DNA of 64,000 nt, taken from positions 1,612,001-1,676,000 of the forward strand of contig JAHLKI010000003.1 in the NCBI GenBank assembly GCA_025602905.1, read 5' to 3'. The notes below the pieces were generated by a model that saw only the letters and a program-made list of their open reading frames with translations, made no database searches and was not told where the DNA came from. The stretch comes from Phlyctochytrium arcticum. Its lineage: Eukaryota > Chytridiomycota > Chytridiomycetes > Chytridiales > Chytridiaceae. Of the stretch, positions 10,463-22,976 are shown one piece after another; position 1 is the first letter of the stretch, and each line of letters starts with the position of its first letter. A program made the position numbers and the translations under genes.

Positions 10463-11584
10463 TTGACCAGCATTTACTTCGGCGAGAACTAGAACATGTC
10501 TAGGGCTCTGGTATATCGCTATGTGGATGCTGCGGTGGTGCTGAGGGTGAGTACCCGAGTGGAGGGAGTCGTTTTTCCGAGCCCGATGAGGGATTTTGCG
10601 AAGCGAAGGGGGGAAAAAAATACTGACGTTCGAGCGAAAAAAGAATACTGACAACAATACGACGACCCTGAGCGTAGCGGCGGGGAGGAGCATGCGTTTA
10701 CTCACAGACTCGAATGGTTTGAGGGATGGATGAGGGGATGGATGCTGTACAAGAATCGGTACGACAAAAAAGATGGAGATACTAGCTGCGCAAGAGTGAG
10801 GAGAGTGTGATTATAGAAAAGATTTACTAACTGTGTGTGTTGATAGCACCTAAGGGATTTTGATCAACAACCTTGCCGGGAAGGACTGTGCCGGACACTG
10901 GAGAGTCGGGCGAAAAACGGGGATGACGTGCGAACACTGTGGGCAGCCGTCCTAAGCAATGCCCGCAATGACCATGAAGCGGTCACGTCTACAATGATCA
11001 AATCCGTATGGCGCATGTGGTTGCAGGGGGGTGAGGTGACGGGCAACGCGGATACCGGGGAAGCTATGCCGGTTCATCCGGATGTCCACACACATCACCC
11101 CAACAGCGAAAGTTTCATCGAATGGTCATGGCCATGCATGACGTTATCAAGCACAAGCATTACAAACCGCTGAGTCTGGAGGCGTATTTCCGCGAGAAGT
11201 GGAACATGTCCACGGCTCAGGTGTATCGCCTTGTCGATGCTGCGTCGGTGTTGAGGGTGAGTACCCGGGTGGAGTGAGGAGAGTGAAAAGATATACTAAC
11301 TGAGAGTGTGTTGATAGCAACTGGAAGACTTCCAGGTACTGCCGACCAGGGAACGGGCCTGCCCATCCCTGAAGGAACATGCCAAGACCCCATTTGTCAT
11401 GCGACAACTGTGGGCAGCCGTCCTTGCCCGAGTCAACAATGACTCGGCAGCGGTCACCACCACCATCACTGACTCCGTCTGGGTCGAGTTGGTGCAACAG
11501 GGCCTGGTCCTGGTGTCTGCCGAATCACCCGCAGGTGTCACGCTTGCGGAGGCGGAAATCGACATTGCTGCGGGGTTGGCCTAG
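10463..11584 (+). pseudogene. Relic with two tandem units of a bacterial-looking DNA-binding-type domain
   Basis: Two copies of one unit lie head to tail. Each unit is an exon ending NMSxAxVYRxVDAAxVLR, an intron, then an exon starting with a Leu-x-Asp-Phe block, a Thr/Arg/Glu-rich segment, and LWAAVL...VTxT-x7-VW. Unit 1 splices 10546/10847 and unit 2 11256/11318; both introns have a TACTAAC branch site. Unit 1 has TAG where unit 2 has a Trp codon (EKW before NMS), and unit 2's upstream part is one base out of frame with unit 1 near 11110. The pattern (YRLVDAA, then a Pro-Thr-Arg-Glu turn) recalls domains of bacterial/phage replication-partition-type regulators. That link is from memory and tentative. 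Confidence 0.5.
10561..10794. repeat. 234-bp insertion inside the unit-1 intron
   Basis: The unit-2 intron is 61 nt. The homologous unit-1 intron has the same ends (GTGAGTACCCG... and ...TTACTAACTG...TTGATAG) but 234 extra bases between them. The insert has GGATG direct repeats near its right end. It shows no coding potential. Confidence 0.5.
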
Positions 11585-12818
11585 GGGTTGGCCCCGGAGA
11601 GTGGTGAGTTTAATGAATGCTTGATTGTGGCGAAAGAAGGGATAAACTGATGTTTTTTTTGTGTGGAGTAGCTTCCAAGTGGACCATCATTCTATCCTGT
11701 TTGACAGTAATGGTTCAGTCTTGCGCAGGCTGTAATGGCTCCGAGTCCGTATAGGTCTGGCAGTAGCGGTCCTTGCAAATGCAGTGATGAATCTGTTCTG
11801 AAAGGCAGTGATAGATTTGTGTTGCGCAGCAAGTAATTGATTTGTCTTGTGAAAACAATTTGTAGTTTACTCTATAGATAGTGGTGGATCTTGTATGCCT
11901 ATCATCTAGGGCTTTTCCATATGAGACCGGCAATTGGATGGCCAAATTCCTACTGCGAGACAACAGGCGTCAAAACTGTGACTATTGCTTCTTCAGCACT
12001 CGTACCATTCATCTAAATTCTTCGAACTGATCTAAAGCTTTGGCTGCCAAGTATATCATACGGAGCATTCCTTCTCCGGTTCCTTCTTTCAGTCCAGAGC
12101 CGTGCCTCCCCCGGCCATCGGCTGGGGGGTTAGTGGCTTATCGGCAAGGTCACCTACTTTAAACTTGCCCAGTGATAATGGCTTTCCTGCATCTCCATAT
12201 GGCCAACAGTGTTGACTCTTGCTCTCAATGGAAAATATTTCGCGAGAGCACACGCTGTTGTATTGAACCTCAGTTTGCTGGATGGACATCCCGCCTTTCC
12301 TTTGATGACTCCACATCGGTTATTAGGTCCTTCAAGTCGAAGGTCCGTCTGACGTAAGGTACATAGGACATGAAAGCACATTCAATGACAAGGAGGTATT
12401 CTCGGACTCCCTATTTATCATAAGTCTTGTTGAAGGTTTTGCGGGAAGTTGCTTTCTTGCTATCTATGTCTTGATACTGGACCTTGAACACTACTACAAC
12501 ACTGTTGATATTTCACATGCTGCGCGATCGCCGCATGCCTTTGCAAGGATGGCACCTTATGTATATACTGACGAGTACAACGAGGCTCTTTCTGAGCGTG
12601 GGAAAACGCGTTTCAGGCTCCGTTTCTATCTCACTATTGTGCTGCGCACAATTTTTAATCATAGATGTAGATGTTGCTGAGGCAGAGGACATACTACGAA
12701 AAACATTTAAAGAGGGATTCACAAAATTATAAGTACATACAACAACTCAACCTTAACCATCAAATATCCTTACGGCTCATGACAAACCAACTAGTAATTG
12801 CGGCCATTGCGCCGACTT
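11585..12818. other. Intergenic, no gene seen
   Basis: Short frames occur on both strands but none has a family, splice partner or repeat support. Confidence 0.45.
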
Positions 12819-14431
12819 TCAGCATACCGACAAATTCTTTGAGCTAAATTCTCCACAAACGATACCAGCTGCAACTCGCGGGAGGCCTGGTCCGCTCCTC
12901 CTCTCGCGTTGCAACTGCTTGACCCTCTCATCGGTCTTCTGACCCTCCCGGTCCTCAGCTGTGCGACGCCTCCTGATCGCCGTAAGAAGTTCCCGTGTAG
13001 GCAAGTACTTTACTCCTTTGACAGGTTTACCGTTGCGGTCTGGTAAACCCGCCGAGTAAATGTTGTTGAACCGCTCCATACCGTTGTAATACTCGACCTC
13101 CATCGCAACCAACTTCCGCTTGCTGTACAGTGCGTGATCATTGATCCGATCCGCCTCATACCAGTCCTTAAGAGGTACCTTGTGGGATAGCAGTCAGTCT
13201 CAGAGTCCCTTTTTGATATGGTATTTCCAGCCATCACACATACCTTCGGCGCCGTGGAAGCATGATTCCACTGGTGCAACGCTTCGAACCAATAGCGGGC
13301 GTGGGGAATGACTGCTTGAGCCGAATTGCCCGTGGTCATTTTGCGCTTCTTCTGCATTGGTGAGGGCTTTTTGTCGGGGAATGAATATTTCAATCGCGGC
13401 GGCGGCAGCCTCCTTGTCGCCGTCGTGTTCATATACTGTGAGAATTTGACCCAGCGCTCTTCTGGTATGAGCGGTCTCCTCACGTTCAAGGAGCATCATT
13501 CTTTGAGCAATGCTTTGCTCAATTCTCCACAAACGATACCAGCTGCGACTCGCGGGAGGCCTGGTCCGCTCCTCCTCTCGCGTTGCAATTGCTTGACCCT
13601 CTCATCGGTCTTCTGACCCTCCCGGTCGTCAGCTGTGCGACGCCTCCTGATCGCCGTAAGAAGTTCCCGAGTAGGCAAATACTTTACTCCTTTGACAGGT
13701 TTACCGTTGCGGTCTGGTAAACCCGCAGAGTAAATGTTGTTGAACCGCTCCATACCGTTGTAATACTCGACCTCCATCGCAACCAACTTCCGCTTGCTGT
13801 ACAGTGCGTGATCATTGATCCGATCCGCCTCACACCAGTCCTTAAGAGGTACCTTGTGGGATAGCAGTCAGTCTCAGAGTCCCTTTTTGATATGGTATTT
13901 CCAGCCATCACACATACCTTCGGCGCCGTGGAAGCATGATTCCACTGGTGCAACGCTTCGAACCAATAGCGGGCGTGGGGAATGACTGCTTGAGCCGAAT
14001 TGCCCGTGGTCATTTTGCCCTTCTTCTGCATTGGTGAGGGCTTTTTGTCGGGGTATCAATATTTCAATCGCGGCGGCGGCAGCCTCCTTGTCGCCGTCGT
14101 GTTCATATACTGTGAGAATTTGACCCAGCGCTCTTCTGATATGAGCGGTCTCCTCACGTTCGAGGAGCATCAGTTCCTGGCATCTGCGGTGTGTGAATGA
14201 TGTGATCGCGGACCCATTTCGAAGCTAATTTATCAGCTGTAGCTGATAGGTTGTGGTGTCCATGTTTTGGGATCGACGGGGCTTCCGTAATGCCACGTTT
14301 TTATATGGGCTCTTTGACCCATCTGAAGGGTCCGCAGCGGCTTTCCGCTTGTTCCCTGGTTGCGTAGAAATCACGGAGCTGCTGCTGCCGGCAATTGATG
14401 TATTGAAAATATCGCCTTCGCTTCGCTCCAC
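12819..14431 (-). pseudogene. Multi-exon hypothetical gene with duplicated 3' part
   Basis: Minus-strand exons read into a 5' segment rich in Ser/Lys (near 14225-14431, no ATG seen). A domain follows twice, once per 674-bp repeat unit. In each unit an exon ending HARYWFEALHQW...STAPK splices (donor GTATGT, acceptor CACAAG) to an exon beginning VPLKDWYEAD, then KRKLVAMEVEYYNG, GVKYLPTRELL and a basic Arg-rich tail. The Trp-x-Ala-Leu / Asp-Trp-Tyr-x-Ala-Asp / KRK pattern is faintly like DNA-binding domains of the GCR1_C type, a weak resemblance. The outer unit (13524-14171) has TGA where the inner unit has TCA upstream of this domain, so at least one unit is damaged. The two overlapping open frames upstream leave the exon structure unresolved. 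Confidence 0.4.
12850..14171. repeat. Tandem duplication, period 674 bp
   Basis: 12850-13497 and 13524-14171 are nearly identical, with only scattered substitutions. The copies are separated by 26 bp. The near identity indicates a recent event. Confidence 0.9.
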
Positions 14432-15600
14432 ATTGACGATGGATTTTTGGATGTTTCTCTGACTTGAGTCAGCAGTGGAGTGCAGGTGCCGGAATTGCGC
14501 GAGTGCAGTCTAGAGTGAAGAAGAGATGGTAGAGTACGTGTGAGAGCTCTGCAGATTGCGTGCGAAAACCAAATTGAAGAAAGGAGATATGGGATGATCC
14601 CGATTCCCCCGATTCCCCTCCGGTCCTTCCTTGTCGGGGACATTACCACCCCGAGGATTGCCATCCTATAGACTGGAACCCGGCAGTACGAGGAAAAATT
14701 CCCGGTCCTGCGAAGTTCCTTGACGGTGGAAAGCACATCTCACGGCACCCGCTCAGAACGAGAGTTGCCTCCGGTACCAATGAGTGCGATGAGGGTGCGG
14801 TGTATTTCCAGGTGCGCAATATTTGGCCCAGGGGGTGCGTCCGCTATTAATTGCGGCGGAATCCGATCCTTCAAACCGCTCAACACAACGCGAGAACTAA
14901 CCACATACCGATTTCTCTTTGTTCAGCTTCCGCGCCCTTTCCTGTCTTGTGGAATCTGCATCGAAGTCAGTCCCTGCTATTTTCTCCAGGCTTCGGCACC
15001 AAGTGTTTGCAGGATTGGTGAGAAGTTTACCGCCCGAATTCCAGAATTCGGAGACGGACCAGTGTTCTGGAAGAGTCCGACGGAAGTATGCATGAGGAAG
15101 TGGTGCCGGTAAACGAGGACCCGCAAGCGATGAACGAGTTGGCGTGGGGGGGGGGGGGGTAAATCTGTCTTTTTTAGATCTGTCATCTTGATTCTTGAAC
15201 ACGCGCGTCGCGCAAGGCTGTCGCGCTGTTCTCTGGTGATTCTGTCCAAACGTGGTTGGGTGGCAGAGTTTTGCTAACTCTGGCAGGCGATGGCAGAGTT
15301 TTCTGGCCGGCTGCTGCGCCTGAGTCGCGGACGAGCGATGTGCAGGTCCTCCCTCGAGCGCGACATTTATTCCGGTTTTGGAAGGGACCGTCTTCAATTA
15401 GGATCTCTGTCAACCCAAAACGGAATAGATTCTATGACGCGGTGAGGGCTCCCCCGGCCTGGGCCATAATCGGAAAATACCGGAAATCGGAAAGTTCTTC
15501 TTTTTGTGGCAACTGTACTGCATGGAACAACTGAACGGAAACAAGAGTAACGGATTATAGCAAGATAAAACACCACCCCTCTTCCATCACTGACAAACTC
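14432..15600. other. Intergenic with G14 tract
   Basis: No supported gene. It contains a run of 14 G (15146-15159) and the CGGAAAATACCGG repeat at 15469-15494. Confidence 0.45.
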
Positions 15601-15911
15601 TCATACCCACAGTGCTACCACTAACCCGGCAGCGAATACCGCTGTAGATTGCATAAAGTTCATTGTACCAGCGCTAGCCATTTCCGCGAGGTTGGAAAGC
15701 GGCTCACTTGCATTGCCAGATTCGAGCTTGCCTTGCGCATTCTTAAGGGGGTATGGGAGAAGGGAAATCCCGCCTACGGAGGGTACGACGGTTGGACCCC
15801 CCGCAACGCCTTTGATGCTAGTCCAGAGTTGGAGGTGTCCGTCGACCATTGAAGCATTGTTGTAGGCCCCAACGTGGCAGGCCTGCATAACTTTCTTTTC
15901 GACGATGCTTG
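15601..15911 (-). pseudogene. Family B, isolated last exon (B4)
   Basis: The sequence is exon 3 of family B, starting exactly at the conserved acceptor (ATTAG|CAAGCATCG) and running to a TAG, with NAQGK, SNLAEM and the GPI-like tail intact. Exons 1 and 2 and the signal peptide are absent upstream, so this is a truncated copy. It lies inverted relative to B1-B3, 6 kb away. Confidence 0.85.
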
Positions 15912-17110
15912 CTAATGGGGGCATTACATTTCGCAACCAGATGGATAGACTATCATATGTACTGGCCGAATTCTACATGGTTGTACCTTTTTCAAAGCAT
16001 TTCACTCCTCATGTGGCTAACACTAAATGGTTTGGCGTGCAAAAATTAACCAAAAATTTCTGTTTTTGGTTCGTGCTTGCAACGTTTTCGCTACAGATAG
16101 ATTTTGATGTAAGACCTAAAAAATTAATGCTTGATTCAGTTGGCCGCCCGGAGGTTTCTGGAGGTATGTAACTATGAGCCGGGTAACCAGAAACCCAACG
16201 GTCTGGCCAATGCATGAACTCAATGGCTTTGTTGTGTTTCCGCACAGACGATGTGGCAGTTTGAGGTTATTCAGCTTGTTCAATGCAATACTATTATTAT
16301 TAGTCAGTTTTCTGAAAAAGAAAAAAAAGAAAACCACATGAGCGTCAATTGCTTCCTTTGGGTTCTGTTGTGAACCAGGAAAAATTACTTCTGGCCTGCC
16401 TCTGCCCGCAGCTTCATCCAGATACAAAATGTAATCCCCCGCAAGTTAACTATAATCCAGATACGACCACCTATTCTTAGAAACTTTTCTTCAAAATCTC
16501 GAGTTCCAAACTTACGAAAAGAAGAGGAGACATTTTTTTACATCAATCTCATAGAAAAATTTGAAAATCTATCTGCAGCTGTATATACAGTGCTTGCCGG
16601 CGATACTGCAAGCAGATCTAATCAATTCATACGAATGATATCCTTTTTGCCAACAGTCAACTATTAGCAGATCGGTTCTATCTGACAGCCAGTAAGCTGG
16701 CATTTGTACTGGACCTCTTATGCTACATGATTTACATTGGACGTCTGTACTATAACCGCCCCGAAAAGCTGTTCAAAGGCCAAGCGCAGCACTGCGCAGC
16801 CATGGCTGAGCCGCGCGAAATGGAAGGACCAGCCACGGGCTGAGCATTTTGAGAGCGAAGCTCAGATCCAGCCAGCCAAAATTGTAGCAAAACACTGCCT
16901 CGCCCCCGTCAGCATTTTCTGTAACAGCCCTTAAGTAGCCGTCGCTTAAATATAAACGGAGACGGGACGGTATCAGTTCTGGTATATAAGCTGAAGACAG
17001 TGGGAGGTACCACTACGAGAATCCACTCGATACATACTGGGAGCGCGTTAGAAGAGTTGAACATTGCCATTGCCTATATCATTAAGAAGAAGACGAAGAA
17101 GAAGGAAGAC
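15912..17110. other. Intergenic; promoter of the M13 peptidase gene at right
   Basis: No gene is seen in 15912-16900. TATATAAG at 16983-16990, and an upstream TATAAA at 16951, lie 120-160 bp before the next ATG and are the likely core promoter. Confidence 0.5.
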
Positions 17111-19339
17111 ATGATGGGATCTAAGGTTGTAGTGGTAGCGACAAGTCTTCTTGGTAAGTAGTGGGATATCGGTGTTACGAAATGAATGCGTATCTAATAT
17201 CGCGGGTTTGCAGCAAGCACATTTCTTTCCATAACCCACGCAAGCACATCACCACCATCATCCTCAATATCAGCGCCCTCCCTCACCCCCCGCAATGAAG
17301 AATACCAACCCCTAATCACCCTCGACTTTCCCCATTCCCTAGGCTACGACCGCCTCAAATCCTGGATGAATCCCAAACTCGACCCCTGTGACGATTTTTA
17401 CGCATACGCATGTGGCGGGTTCGTTGAGCGGCATAAAGAAGTGACGGGAGCCGATGTCCTCGAACTCATGCAACGGAGTAATTCGTTGTTAATGGAAGGA
17501 ATCCTGAACCAGACATCGGATGCACTGGCGGTGTCGGAATTGGACCGGGGATTGTTTGATAAGACACGGGCATATTATGATTCGTGTCGTGATACGGAGG
17601 AAATCAAGAAGAGAGGGTTTGAGCCCATCGAGTCTTATGCCCGAGAAATTGTCGAGAATTGTCAGGCGGGGTTATCACTTCCCGAAATGTTTGGCAAATT
17701 GCATCAGGATGGGGTCTACGCGCTCTTCAAGACTGCCTATACCAAAGTCGAAAACAACGATCCGAATGATTTGCGCCTGCAGTTTTTGCCTGCGACAGCT
17801 TATCCCGCCAAACCTCACTCGATCAGAAAAGTCTTGGAGCCGTTCCTCAAGCGCGGGATTCTGCGGTTGGGCCCCGAAGATGATTTGGATGATATTGTTG
17901 GGTGGATTGCGGGGGTCGAGCACGAAATGAAGAAATTCATTAAATCGTTGAACAAGGGTCAAGAGTCGACGTCAGGACTGGACAAGACTCAGTTTATGTC
18001 TCGGTCTCAGTTGGACTCAGCGACTGGAATGGATTGGTCAGCGTATGTGGGCCCACTTCAGCTTTCGGGAGCTGATCAAGTCTACTTTTGGGGAGACACA
18101 AGGATTTGGATCGATACCATCAAAGCCCTGAAACGATATGATATGCACGACTTGCAATTCTACTTTATTTGGCGCCTGGCTGTTTCGCATTTCAACAAAC
18201 TCTCGGATCCCTATTACAAGATGTGGGCGTCAGAAATTCGACCATCCGCTGTCCGATCCACGAACGATGACCCTTCGGATCAGTCTGACGTCTTTCAGAA
18301 CGAGTGTGTCACTGAAACGGGTGTGCAGCTCAACTACCTCTCTGGACACTTGTTTGTCAAGTACGCCTTCAACACGACCCAAAAGCACGCGGCAACCATC
18401 CTGGTCGACAACTTGATTTCCAGTTTTGGGGGGCGATTGAAGAATTTGGACTGGATGGATGCGAAAACAAAGGAAGCAGCCATTGCCAAACTCGACAATA
18501 TGATTGAGATTGTCGGATACCCTGATTGGCTAGCCGATGCCGAGACTGTGTCAAAGTACTACGAGTCGGTCACGTTTCAATCCAAGAAATATTTCGAGAA
18601 TGCTGTGCAGGCCCAAGTCTTTTCGTACTTTTCGCCTTCGATACATCAAGTCGGACGCCGATTTCAAAGGGACACACTCTACTTTGGCTACCCGTGGCAA
18701 CTCAACGCCTTTCACTTGACCGACTACGTTCAGATCCAAATCAACCCCGGCATTCTGCAACGTCCATTGTTTTCGGCTCGTAACCCTGAGAGTATGAATT
18801 ACGGCTCACTGGGCATGATTATTGGGCACGAGATTACGCACGGGTTTGATTCGACGGGGTACAAGCTCAACAAGGACGGGGAAAAGAAACCGTGGTGGAG
18901 CTCGTCTTCGATGAAGGGGTTTGATACGGGGGCCAAGTGCTTTGTCAAGCAGTACAATGACTATGGCGTCAAATTCGAGGACGGGTCAATTGGGCGGGTC
19001 GACGGCAAACTGACTTTGGGCGAAAACATCGCGGATAATGGCGGTCTTAATGTAGCCTATTCGGCCTACGCAGCGACAGAAAAGGGCGACTTGAACACTC
19101 CCGAACCCGGCTTTGATCAACTCACGAAATCCCAAGTCTTTTTCCTGGCCTTTGGTCAAACCTGGTGCACGGCGCGCGACGATACTCAGGCCAAATACTT
19201 GCTGGAAAATGACAACCACTCGCCGAATCCTGTTCGTGTCAATGGGGTTGCGCAGAATTCGCCCGAGTTTGCCAAGGCGTTTGGCTGCAAAGCTGGACGG
19301 CCCATGAATCCCAAGCGGGAAAAGTGTTTCTTGTATTAG
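17111..19339 (+). CDS. Secreted M13-family metallopeptidase (neprilysin/ECE-like)
   Basis: Exons 17111-17153 and 17214-19339 encode 722 residues, the usual size for M13. Exon 1 encodes the start of a signal peptide (MMGSKVVVVATSLLA) and the intron is 60 nt. The N-terminal M13 domain begins with LDPCDDFYAYACGGF. The catalytic domain has the zinc site HEITH at residues 553-557, the third ligand in ENIADNGG (Glu618 to Asp622), and the substrate-backbone motif as NAFH rather than the usual NAFY. The C-terminal Cys is in KCFLY where neprilysins have CxVW. It should cleave peptides outside the cell or in the secretory path. The usual N-terminal transmembrane anchor is replaced by a cleavable-looking signal, so it is probably soluble. 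Poly-pyrimidine follows the stop. Confidence 0.95.
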
Positions 19340-19734
19340 AGCTGCTTCCTTCTTTCTTTTTTTTTGTATCATAGACTATATTTCCTTTGCATTTTGGCAT
19401 GCACCGTACATACATATCTCCTTTTTAATCTGAATATTACGCATAACATTTGACATGTCTACCCATCAAAAATCATGACCCATAGCAATTGTTAAAAAAA
19501 TAAGCATAATCCTATGATAAATTCCATCGCGGCGAAAACTGCTCAAAAAAATCAAAGTTTCCGATTTGCTTGAGCCGAGAGACGCGTTCGAGAAGAACAT
19601 GACGTTTCTGTTCGAATTTCAAATCGAGAAAAAATATATGAGCAATTATGTTTTCTCCGCAATTCCCAATGCATAAAAAGCGTAACAACAGGCTGGAAAT
19701 CCTTGATCGCCATTATTAGCGTTTATTCATTGAT
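19340..19734. other. Intergenic, 3'UTR of M13 gene and promoter of ABCG gene
   Basis: AT-rich with no open frame. A CATAAAAAG near 19671 could serve as a TATA element for the following gene. Confidence 0.4.
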
Positions 19735-22437
19735 ATGGTCGACATGAGCTTTATTACGGTAGACACTACCCAGCGCGGCGAAAACAGTGTCATTCCATTG
19801 GACCAGGGTATCCCCGACGACTCGACTGGCACGGCGTATAGTACACCTTCCACTCACCACTCTGATCCTACCATAAACGATAACAACCGACCTCCCCGTC
19901 CTAATCGAGACGCTAGTCTAGCCCACACCCACGATGATGAGGTCCACATCGATATAACGGACGACGAAATACATTTACGACAGCGCAAGAATGCAACTGA
20001 TATGAAGTCTTTTGAGGATAACGATCATGATGTCCGCACCCAGTTTGAACGGCAAGAGGATGGTGGGCAACATATGGATATCCATTGGGAAGATGTGCGG
20101 TATTCTGTGCCTATGGGTCGGGGCAAGAACAAGACGCAGAAAGAAATCTTGAAGGGTGTTTCGGGACGGGCTCGACCCGGGGAGGTAGGTACATCTTTGG
20201 AATGAGAAGGGGGTCAATGACTGATTCATTTGAATAGCTTGTGGCAATCATGGGCGGATCGGGAGCTGGGAAAAGTACGCTGTTGAATGTGTTGGCTGGG
20301 CGAGTTCCCGTTGGTACACCCACTGGCACCATTCTGGCCAATGGCAAATTGCGAGACCCACGACAATGGAAACGGGTTGTAGGCTATGTCGAGCAAGAGG
20401 ACTTGATGTACGAAAACTTGGTAAGTTCCCTTTGCCTCGCCTACTACAAACCTATTCATCTTGATCAACTAACTATCGTTTAGACGGTCCGCGAAACAAT
20501 CGCCACAGCCGCTTTACTCCGTCTGCCCAGTAAACAATACACCAAAGCCCAAAAGCTGCAACGGGTCGAAGATGTTATGGCCCAATTGGGACTGTCCCAT
20601 GTTGCTGATACCCGGGTCGGAAACTCGCAAACTGGGGGAATCTCTGGTGGAGAAAAGAAGCGAGTGTCGATTGGGATTGAGCTTGTCACTGATCCAGGGT
20701 GAGTCGTTACGCCCTTTTCAGCTGAGGAGATGGATGTTGACAAATCCTTTTCATCAGAACTCTGTTTTTGGATGAACCCACCACGGGTCTTGACTCGGCA
20801 ACTGCGCGCAATATCTGTGACATGCTGAAAAAGGTTTGTTCATTCGTAAATTCCCACCGAAGGACCTCAAACTCACCTCTCCTCAATCCAGCTCGCTCGT
20901 CGAAATAACAAGACCATTAGTAAGTATTCAGCGTTATAAAGTCTGTTTTGGACACCCATGAACCTAACCATATCCACTCTTTTATAGTCATGACAATTCA
21001 TATGCCCCGAGAAACCATTCTGGATATGATGGATCAGGTTGCGCTCATGTCGTATGGTCGTATGGTTTGGTTTGGTCCATCAAAGGGTAGGTCTCTGTGA
21101 GCATGTATGATGTTTTGGAATTAACCATTTGTCACCAAATAGATGCCTTGACCCACTTTAGCAAGCTCGGCTATCAATGCCCACAGCAGACCAACCCCGC
21201 AGATTGTACGTCTTTACCGATTCCCCTTACCACAGCGAATACTAACCCACAGCTATAGTCTTCCTGGACCTAATCCAAGTCGACTCCCGCGACCCCTCCT
21301 CAAAGGAAACCTCCGAAAAGCTCCTGGCAGCCTGGCAACAAGTCCGAACGGATCACATTCAACCCATCGACCCGAAGATCAAAGAAGAGGCCAATCGCCG
21401 ACAAAGTGCCGTCAAGAGCTCGAAAGCCGAACGGGCTAAATTGCAGGATGAGTGGGATGTGGGACGGGGGCGGTGGGGTGTTTCGTGGATTGTCGCTTTT
21501 CGGGTGTTACTATGGAGGAACCTGAGGGTAAAAACCAAATCCTTTTTTTCGTGAGTTGGTTAACTAAGATTCCTGATGATATAGCACGTATGGCGTAGCA
21601 AAACAGTCATCATCGCCGCCCTAATGCAACAATTCATCTTGTTTCTCCTGATCGGCTTTGTCTTTTTCCGGATCAAGAACGACCAATCAGGAGTTCAAAA
21701 CCGCTACGGCGTCCTCTTTTTCATCTGCATCAACCAAACCTTCTCCTTTCTCATGCCCATCATTACCGTTTTTCCACTGGAACGGAGGATTATTCTGAGG
21801 GAACGGGCTGCAGGCTCTTACCGTGTCTCTGCCGCTTATTTCGCTAAAGCCGTTTCACAATGGCCCTTAGCGATTCTCGGCTCCCTCGTCTTTTCTGCGC
21901 CAGTTTATTGGCTGATTGGACTCCACCCGACTGCATCCTCCTATATTCTCTTTTTGGTGATTACGCAGTGTCTGGTGTTTGCGGCGCAGAGTCTGGGACT
22001 CTTGATTGGGTCTAGTGTGCCCAATGTCCAGATGGCTCAAGTCTTTGGACCGCTTGTTGTCATTATTTTTGTCATCTTTGGTGGAAATTTTGCTAATCAG
22101 GCTACCATCACCCCCGTCTTGCGGTGGATCCAATGGTACGCTCTTTTCATCTTCCTCTCACTCCATTTTACTCATTTTGTCTTTTAGGATCTCAATCATT
22201 CGCTACGCCTACGGCGCATACATGCAAAACGAATTCAACGACTTAACCTTTGACTGTTCCGGGTCCACGGGGGCACTTTGTGTCCCTCAAGGCCGCCAAA
22301 TCGTCGACTCATTTGGACTCGATACACCCAGTCTGGGAATCTGCATCTTGTTGCTGCTGTGTTTGGCCGTCGCGTTCCAGATTGGGGCCATGTTTATGTT
22401 GCGACGGACTACGAGGTTGCGGATGAAGATTATTTAG
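19735..22437 (+). CDS. ABCG-family (White/eye-pigment type) half-transporter
   Basis: Ten exons (19735-20184, 20238-20420, 20484-20698, 20758-20833, 20892-20919, 20988-21086, 21143-21205, 21259-21527, 21585-22135, 22188-22437) sum to 727 residues with consistent phases. A variable N-terminal extension of about 115 residues, rich in His/Asp, precedes one nucleotide-binding domain. That domain has Walker A GGSGAGKST (about 156-164), signature ISGGEKKRVSIG (about 264) and Walker B LFLDEPTTGLD (about 285). An ABC2-type membrane domain with about six helices follows (from about 461). The NBD-TMD order and half size define ABCG. Such proteins dimerise and export lipids, sterols or xenobiotics; the substrate cannot be told. 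One exon is only 28 nt. Confidence 0.95.
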
Positions 22438-22625
22438 AATGGTTGGGGGTCTGTCTACTGTTCACTTTTATATATATATATTTCAATTTTTTTTCTTGTA
22501 TAATCACACAACCTTTCTCATATCGTCATTGGCCGAACGGTCTTGTATACAACGTTGCTTTATGAGGTATATTTTAGGAAAACATCCAATCCCCAACTTC
22601 CAAGCATGAATGTATACCCTACGGT

Positions 22626-22648
22626 CCCCCCCCCCCCCCCCCCCCCCC
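22626..22648. repeat. Poly-C tract of 23
   Basis: An uninterrupted run of 23 C lies in the convergent intergenic space between the ABCG and zinc-finger genes. Its true length may be uncertain because of sequencing. Confidence 0.9.
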
Positions 22649-22976
22649 ACAAAATCGTCACTCAATTGTAGTGTGCGACGAAGTGTATTCGTCTTCAGTG
22701 ATGGGTGGTGGCGTGGGAAAAAAATGAATGAAGAGGTTTGGGTCATGTTATATTATGGGAAATGCAAATAGGAATGCACAATGGGAGCGCGAGTATCTGT
22801 CTGTGTTTGAGCGGATGGCATGGTTTATATAGGGTATGGGATACCAAGGGATATCTGTTTCCATTCACACGCCAAATCCTATCCCCACAATTTTCGAAAA
22901 AATGATAATAGTAGTGATGCAAAGTAAATTCTAGTATGAATTGAACAAAAAAAAACATAATACAAAAAAATGGATA

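Noticed and set aside
14720..15397. Frames of 130 and 166 codons on opposite strands
   Set aside because: They overlap each other and a G14 tract, and have no recognisable motif.
5261..15494. The CGGAAAATA repeat as a conserved family B terminator
   Set aside because: Its orientation relative to the two nearby family B copies is opposite, and B2 and B3 lack it.
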